Origin: Thunnus maccoyii
Taxonomy: Eukaryota > Chordata > Actinopteri > Scombriformes > Scombridae
Assembly: GCF_910596095.1 (NCBI RefSeq)
Contig: NC_056550.1
Span: 1,674,001-1,738,000, forward strand
Direction of reading: 5' to 3'
Length of the DNA stretch: 64,000 bases
The notes beneath the pieces were generated by a model. The model was not told where the DNA came from, ran no database searches, and saw only the letters and a list, made by a program, of their open reading frames with translations. A program made the translations under genes and the position numbers. This document shows positions 57,672 to 64,000 of this stretch, piece by piece. Each line of letters opens with the position of its first letter. Within the stretch, counting starts at the first letter, position 1.

Positions 57672-58287
57672 TTAAAGGACATGTTCACAGTTTTTCAAGT
57701 GTGTCTTAAAACAACAGTCAGGAGCCCAAATGAACATTGAAACATGTTTGTCTTGCTGTAATCATTCCTCCTGTTCATACTGACCATTAGAAGATCCCTT
57801 CATAATGCACTTACAATGCAAGTGATGGGGGACAAAATCCACAGTCCTCCTTCTGTGCATAAATGTATTTAAAAGTTTATCTGAAGCTGATATGAAGCTT
57901 CAGTGTCCAAATGAGTCAAATCAAGTAGATATCTTTCAATGTTACAGTCTTTTTAGTGCCAAAGTTCCTCTTTTTGTTACTATACTTCCACCACAGCTCA
58001 ACAGGGAAACACTGTCTGAGGAAACACAATTTGATATAGGGAAGGGAATTTAATGCTAAAAAGACTGTAAATGTGTCAGATATCCACTTGATATGACTAA
58101 CTCAGACTGCTGAAGCTGAATATAAGCTTCACATCAACTTTTAAATGCATTTTTAACAAGGGGATCTTTTAATAGCCAGTATGAACAGGAGGAATGATTA
58201 CAGAGACGAAAACCTCTTTCACTGTTCATATGGACACCTGACTGTTGTTTTAAGATACACTTGAAAAATTGTGAACCTGTCCTTTAA
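57672..58287. mobile_element. TTAA fold-back element, copy 3 (opposite orientation)
   Basis: Begins TTAAAGGACATGTTCACAGT and ends TTGTGAACCTGTCCTTTAA. Its reverse complement aligns to copy 2 over the arms and centre, so copies 2 and 3 form an inverted pair 232 bases apart. It is more complete than copy 2 (both arms about 250 bases). Confidence 0.85.
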
Positions 58288-58879
58288 GTGGCTGTTAGGT
58301 TTGTTCCAGGCATTCCAGATATCCACCTGTCTACCCTGAGGTTAGCATTAGCAACATTATATCCATATCATTATATTCATATTTCAGTTATTTTATTTAT
58401 TTAATAATTTAATTTAAAAAAGTATAAAACAAATAACAAATACTCATTATATTACCAGAACCCGGATTGATGTCATAATATTTCTAATTAGCTTGTCTGA
58501 GCAATCACCACAACAAAAACAAAGTTATTTCATGAACAACAATAAGAAAAAAGTAAGCATGTACCCAGATATAAATGTTTGGGATCATTCAGTTACTCAG
58601 CTGTAATAATTCTGTTCATGCAGGTTTCAGACTTTTATTTATGTTCAAAGTGTACACTCTATAATAGGAGTTCATTGACATGTGCACATCAGCAGTGATT
58701 GCAGCTTCTTGCCTCTGATGGGAAAAGAGAATAGAACAGTTGAGGTGCCTACGGATTTGAATGAATGTAGCAAGCAGTCGGGGCAAGAGTGAAAAAGAAT
58801 AGTTGAATATGGAAACAGATTAAGAGGTAGTTGAGGAAAGGGTGAAAGAGTGAACTGAGGAGCCTTGAGCTGACAAAAT

Positions 58880-59110
58880 GATTAAGTGACTGAGTGAATA
58901 AGAAATGACTCAACTGGTTTAGGAGAGAACAGAGGGAAGTCTTAACTGTTAGCACAACAGACAGAAATTCCTTCACTGCTAGTGGAACAAACCTATATTA
59001 GTCTTTACTGGTTAATAAATGAAGAAAAGCCTTTAGGCAAGTCTGTTTTTGTTCAGGAACACAACAACTTCTGTGAGGAAATCTTTTACTGGTTGAAGAC
59101 TGAACTAAAA
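58880..59110. repeat. Degenerate ~33-base minisatellite, left part
   Basis: Successive degenerate units such as AACTGGTTTAGGAGAGAACA, AACTGTTAGCACAACAGACA, CACTGCTAGTGGAACAAACC and TACTGGTTAATAAATGAAGA, each about 30-37 bases. The same pattern resumes after the Penelope-like element. Confidence 0.5.
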
Positions 59111-59114
59111 GCAA

Positions 59115-61620
59115 AAAATCTATATTCCAATACACACCAGGATACTAGGATTGACATTTTATTAACAAATTACATTCAAATCAAAAAGGAGCGAACTATG
59201 AGTTCTGCATGCTGCTTCATCAGGTTCACTCTGTGTTTGATTGCCATCATGTATGTCTTTAAATAATCAGGTGCTGATAGCGGAGAATCCAACAGGTTCA
59301 CCCTCCCTAATACAAATGCACTTCAAAAAGTTAACAATAATAGGCAAATATAAATATTACATTTCCATTTCCATAAGATAATGAGATTAAATTAATGTCA
59401 GAGTACATAGTCTGGCTGTTCCATCTGTAACACTACAGAGGATGAGTAGATCCAGAATGCATACATTTCCATAAGATAAATATCATAGAGTACAAAGTAC
59501 ATGCATTTCCTCACAACAAAATACAAATCAAAAATAGTAGAAACAAGTAGAAAAACATATATTAGAAGAAAGAGGGTACTATACAAAATACATAATACAT
59601 TCCACCATGATGTATTATAAAAGTCAGAGGTGAATAGCCTACTATTAAAGAATAGATATTAAATATACCTGTGTTAATAAGGGAAGGGAGGGGAAGGGGG
59701 TTGTGCCAGGAGGGGTTTGGTGGCTCAACTTTACCTACATACGAGGTCACCTGTAGGCACAGAGAGATAATGTAGGTTAGACATACAAACACAAGTTACA
59801 AAAATGGATTCAAGTCTAATGCCTATTCAACCCATGTGGCTCCAAGGAGTTGAGGGTATATATCCAATATGCTTCCCTTTTCAATAACTGATTTATGATA
59901 ACTCTTCAATATCATAAGTGTTAGAGCAATGTGTACATCTACCATATCTATAATTTCCATATACCTCCTTAGAGAGCCAGTTAGTTTTCATATGTTCTCT
60001 ATACATAGATGTCACAATAGAGTCCCCTATATTCTTACCCCTTTTATAACAAAACCCTGGCATAGAGGAAGAAATATGCTGCAAAGGAGGGTCACATTTT
60101 AGTAGACCCCAATGTTTTTTGATAATGTTCTTAACCCTTCCACAGATAGTGTTGTATTCAGACACAAAAGAAACTCTGTTGTCTTTAGGTCTATAAGATG
60201 AGCAAAATAATTGTTCTCTATTTAGGGCACTAGACTTGTTGATAGTTGTATCTATGACATGGTCCTTGTAACGTTTTTGGACAAATCTTACCTTCATTTC
60301 TCTTGCTTTGACATCAAACTCACTGCCTTTATTACATTTATGTTTTAGCCTTACCCTTAGGGGATGTTGGCTAGATTCCTTAGGATGGTAACTTTGGGCA
60401 TGTAAGAGAATGTTTCTGTTAGTATCTTTTCAAAATATAGAGGTATCAAGTTCTCAAAACTCATTCACAGATATCAATAAATCCAAGAAGTGAATTTTCT
60501 CTTGACTATACTCCATGGTAAAGTATGATTAATGTAGTTACAAAAACCACTGAGTTCTTCCTCAGTAGATGTAAAACCTAAAACCACATCATCAATAAAT
60601 CTCCTCTAGAAAAAAATGTTCTTCAAAAAAGGATTATTGTTGAATATGTAGCTTTTCTCCTAAAGACCCATAAACAAATAAGCATTATTAGGAGCAAAGG
60701 GAGACCCCTTGCTTCTCCCCTGAGTCTGTAAATAGGAGTTCTTGTTAAGCATGAAAAAAGTAGAACTCAAAACAAACTCAGTAAGAATCATTAAAAATGC
60801 AACCACTAATTCCTCTCTTTGCAATTCTAAAAAATATTGCATGGTTTCAAGACCGCCTTCATGTGGAATGTTATTATATAAACTTTCCATGTCAAAAGTT
60901 ACCAGAAATGAAGCCTTTAGTATTTTAATCTCTGACAATCATTTTAAGACCAGTGTCTTCCTACGTAATATGGTAAAGTTCTTACAATACTTTAATGAAG
61001 CGATCAACAAACTTACTCAATGGTTCGGATAAAGAATTGTTCCCTGCAACAATAGGTCTTCCTGGTGGATTCACACGTCTCTTGTGAAGATTCTTATGAA
61101 TCTTAGGAAGTAAATAGAAAGCAGGGGTGACAGGGTGCTATACTTAAAAAACTCATATTGAGCCTTTGCAATCCATGTCATCTCTAAGGCTCTACTTCAA
61201 ATACTATCTCTGTCAATGGTAAGCTGTTCACTCAGGTTTTTAGGTAATAACTTATAACATCATTACATAATTGTCTCTCAGCTTCTGCAACATGATCAGT
61301 AGTATTCAACACCACTACCGCACCTCCTTTATCTGCCTTTTTAATAACAATATTAGGATTAGACTGTAATTCTTCTTCAAAAAACTAATATTAGAAAACT
61401 TTGATGCAGGATTAGACTTAATTACAGAGGCAATATCTCTTTGTACTAATTTCCTAAAAGTGGTTAAAGTAGAATTATAGGTACCTAGTGGTGAGAATGT
61501 GAATTTCTTTTTAAATTTACTAAATGGGTTCACATTTTCAGCAATCTGATCAGGGTTATGAAAAAAGTGTCTTAAATGGAGCTGTCTAAACAAATGTATA
61601 ACAGTCCACCATCAATTTAA
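59115..61620 (-). mobile_element. Decayed Penelope-like retroelement
   Basis: Minus-strand fragments of one reverse-transcriptase polyprotein in several frames. From its 5' side: IVIKKADKGGAVVVLNTTDH (about 61345-61285), FDMESLYNNIPHEGGLET (about 60895-60840), QGRSKGSPFAPNNAYLFMG (about 60720-60665), the catalytic RRFIDDVV (about 60605-60582), then HWGLLKCDPPLQ and RYGRCTHCSN (about 60115-59925), and a terminal EAYWIYTLNSLEPHGLN (about 59872-59822). These are the Penelope-type RT blocks and the linker and end of the GIY-YIG nuclease region; most of the nuclease core is missing. Stops and frameshifts make it a pseudogene. A CTGATGAAGCAGCATGCAGA motif (59221-59202) near the 3' end resembles the structured tail of such elements. 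Confidence 0.8.
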
Positions 61621-61639
61621 TTTTTAAGCGTTAACTTTA

Positions 61640-61890
61640 GTCGGTACAAAAGACTGAACCAAAAGCCTTTACAGATTCTTCCTTGGTTTAAGACCAAAAG
61701 TACAGTTCAGGAGTAAAACATTTGAGTAACAAATGGTCCTTTCTTGGTTCTGGAATAAAACAAGAAAAAACTTTATTGGTTGAGGAGCAAACTGAGGAAA
61801 AGTTTTTTGGGTCGAAAAACAATCTGAAGAAGCAATTTATTGCTTGACAGGTTAACTGAGGGAAGCAAGTACTTTTACTGATTGAAAAGT
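61640..61890. repeat. Degenerate ~33-base minisatellite, right part
   Basis: Units such as TTGGTTGAGGAGCAAACTGA, TGGGTCGAAAAACAATCTGA and TTGCTTGACAGGTTAACTGA continue the pattern at 58880-59110, indicating that the Penelope-like element lies inside one repeat array. Confidence 0.5.
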
Positions 61891-62130
61891 ACCATAATGT
61901 ACTCTGTAAGGGATGAAAACAAGAGCAGAAATAAGATAAAACTTGTTTTTATAAAGAAATTGGGTCAATGCAGCAGATTGCAGATAATAACAGGAATAAG
62001 AATCGAGTGAATGAACATTTATACACTAACGTGACAATTGCAACTCTGCATATTAATGTATGAATAGAAAAGGATTCAGGTATTAACAATACATTTTGTT
62101 AGCCAGTTTCATACATCCTTGTTTTTATGT

Positions 62131-62131
<1 letters not shown>

Positions 62132-62186
<55 letters not shown>
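62132..62186. repeat. (TG)n microsatellite
   Basis: About 27 uninterrupted TG units. Confidence 0.97.
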
Positions 62187-62187
<1 letters not shown>

Positions 62188-62556
62188 TGTTGGAATTGTT
62201 GCATTAATATGTAAGAGATAATAGAAGAATAATCTTCTGTCATCTGCAACTGTAATATGTACATTACCCACCTAACGTGAATGTAATTGAATAAAAAATA
62301 TGAATGAATTCATGAAACTAAAGTATTATATATGTAACTTTTGATTTTGCTTTTCAGTTATAACAATCATGAAATGTAGTTTCTTCCTTACAGTTCTTGC
62401 TGCTTGCAGTATGATTTGTGATATTTGTAAGAATCTAAACCAAATAGCTCTTTAGAGGAAAAGAGAAAAGGTAAAGACCCAAACTGCTCTGTAGCCAAAT
62501 TCAAACCTCTTAAACTAAACTGTTAAGCGCTATAACTTTGCTGTTCGTACTTACAA

Positions 62557-62835
62557 TTAAAAGATAGGTTCACAGTTCTTCAAGTGTGTCTTAAAACAAG
62601 TCAGGTGCTTCAGGTGCAAGAAGCTTCGTATTAGCTTGAGATGAACTTTTTAATTCATCTTTGCACAGAAGGAGGACTGTGGATTTTGTCCCCCATCACT
62701 TCCATTGTAAGTGCATTATGAAGGGATCTTCTAATGGTCAGTATGAACAGGAGGAATGATTACAGCAAGACAAACATGTTTCAATGTTCATTTGAGCTCC
62801 TGACTGTTGTTTTAAGACACACTTGAAAAATTATT
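62557..62835. mobile_element. TTAA fold-back element, copy 4 (internally deleted)
   Basis: Begins TTAAAAGATAGGTTCACAGT. The left arm breaks off after the TCAGGTG block and passes straight into the right-arm words AGAAGGAGGACTGTGGATTT and CAGTATGAACAGGAGGAATG. It ends in CACACTTGAAAAATT without the terminal TTAA. Its right arm is closest to copy 1. Confidence 0.75.
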
Positions 62836-63174
62836 ATATTATTGAAGAAATAATATGATTGGGGGAAAAAAGCTGATCAATAATTATGTAACTTTATAGA
62901 CTATTTTGCGGTAATGACCTTGAACTTGGTGCAGTCTTTGCTGCATATTTCTTCATCACTCCCTGTCATGTCATGCCCCCAACAACACCATACTAATTTG
63001 TAATTAAAGTAGGTCATCAATAAGCAGGTACCTAGTCCATTGCACCACCTCTCAGAAATCTAGGTGAGGTCACTGGAGAGTCAGTCTGTATTTTTTGATT
63101 AAGTAACCACAAGGAAGTACCAAGTAAATTGAGTTTTGGTTTCTATTAAGTTTAGTTTTTACGCACGCCCACTC

Positions 63175-63243
63175 TCCCTCTCGTGCACTCTCTTGCTTTT
63201 TTCTCTCTCTCATTCTTTCTTGCTCTCTCTTGCTCTCTCTCGG
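63175..63243. repeat. Polypyrimidine CTCT tract
   Basis: TCTC/TTGC-rich run immediately upstream of the LINE endonuclease remnants. Confidence 0.8.
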
Positions 63244-63261
63244 TACCAAGGCCTATTGGGA

Positions 63262-64000
63262 GTTGGGAGGATAAATAGAGAGATCACGCCTGAACCGTCT
63301 TGATGAAGAGTGGAGAACAATTACAATGAAAGGGCCAGGCCCAAACATCCACCCTACCCAGTATCCTATTTGCAAATGTCCAGTCCTTGGATAACAAGAC
63401 TGAGTGAGGAACAGATTCCAAAGGGAGGTTAGAGACTGTAACATCTTGTGTGTGACTGAAACATGGCTCACTCCCTGGGTGCTAGATCAAGCCATCCAAC
63501 CATTGGAGTACTTCTCTCTTTTCCTTATGGACAAATCAAAGGAATCTGGTGGAGTCTTTCATGATGAACAGCAACTGGTATTATCATGTGGACAACAAAA
63601 CTTTCTCTCCTGCTCACTTAACTTGGTACATCTGATGATCTGATGGGAATTCACTTTGGTCATCATCTCTGCCTTACCAGCACCAGAACAAGTACCTGGA
63701 CACTACCGTCATCATGGGTGGGGATTTTAACAAAGCAAACCTTAAAAAAGTTCTGTCAACACATCACAAGTGCCACCAGGAGGGTTAGGACTCTGAACCT
63801 TTGTTATTCTCCATGCAGGGGTGCAAGACTAATAATCTCCCACCATTGGGCAAGTCAGACCACGCCACCACCTTCATTATACCAGAATATAAACAAAGGA
63901 TTGTATAGGAAGCTTTGGAGACGAGAGAGCCTTCATCACCCCACCATTTGCCCAATCAGAGGCTACGCTGCAGGATGCTCTGAGAGATGTTGATTGGGAT
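63262..64000 (+). mobile_element. Non-LTR retrotransposon (LINE) 5' part, decayed, cut by the window end
   Basis: Plus-strand pieces in shifting frames: ILFANVQSLDNKTE (start of an APE-type endonuclease), then RDCNILCVTETWLTPWVLDQ (63440 region), then after further frameshifts SEATLQDALRDVDWD at the window edge, the linker before the RT domain. This resembles the CR1/L2/Rex group of fish LINEs. Frameshifts and stops show it is inactive. Confidence 0.75.

Larger units (their letters stand above)
55583..64000 (+). other. prr12: Probable prr12 intron 1, rich in mobile elements
   Basis: Begins with the GTAAGC donor of prr12 exon 1. No acceptor followed by recognisable PRR12 sequence was seen. 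It contains a (TAA)n array, TTAA-type fold-back elements, a Penelope-like element in a degenerate minisatellite, and a LINE fragment, listed separately. The stretches 55600-56860 and 58290-58880 hold nothing I can assign. Confidence 0.5.

Overview
The window is vertebrate nuclear DNA, almost certainly from a ray-finned (teleost) fish. It carries multi-exon genes with GT-AG introns, long TA, TG and CA microsatellites, and many short inverted-repeat elements of kinds common in fish genomes. Species cannot be named from the sequence alone. Five protein genes lie head-to-tail on the plus strand: ap2a1 (AP-2 alpha adaptin; 830-22358; first coding exon outside the window), a dual-specificity phosphatase of the DUSP8/16 type without a rhodanese domain (27593-30921), rras (33571-44132), prrg2 (48562-54334), and the first coding exon of prr12 (55500-55582). 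AP2A1, RRAS, PRRG2 and PRR12 are also close neighbours on human chromosome 19q13.3, so this is an old linkage group with local rearrangement; the phosphatase is not part of the human block as I know it.

Layout: 1-829 is ap2a1 intron 1. From 830 to 22358 there are 21 alpha-adaptin coding exons covering trunk, hinge and ear. They include a 63-base cassette-like exon in the hinge and one intron with U12-type AT-AC signals. 22359-27126 holds the ap2a1 3' end and no other gene I can recognise. 27127-31092 is the phosphatase gene with a split 5' UTR. 31093-33570 is intergenic plus the rras 5' region. 33571-44132 is rras in six exons, with introns 1 and 3 carrying mobile elements. 44133-48480 holds the rras 3' end and complex microsatellites. 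48481-54737 is prrg2. From 55583 to the end is probably prr12 intron, rich in mobile elements: two TTAA-flanked fold-back elements in opposite orientation, a decayed Penelope-like retroelement inside a degenerate minisatellite, another fold-back copy, and the 5' part of a non-LTR retrotransposon cut by the window edge.

The genes do not form a pathway. They cover endocytosis (ap2a1), MAP-kinase-type dephosphorylation (dusp), small-GTPase adhesion signalling (rras), a vitamin-K-dependent membrane protein (prrg2) and a nuclear proline-rich protein (prr12). The most noteworthy points are the U12-type AT-AC intron and hinge cassette of ap2a1, the rhodanese-less phosphatase, the recurrent TG tracts touching splice sites in three genes, the R-Ras without its N-terminal extension, and the TTAA fold-back family. 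I found no CRISPR array, operon, tRNA, rRNA or complete autonomous transposon.
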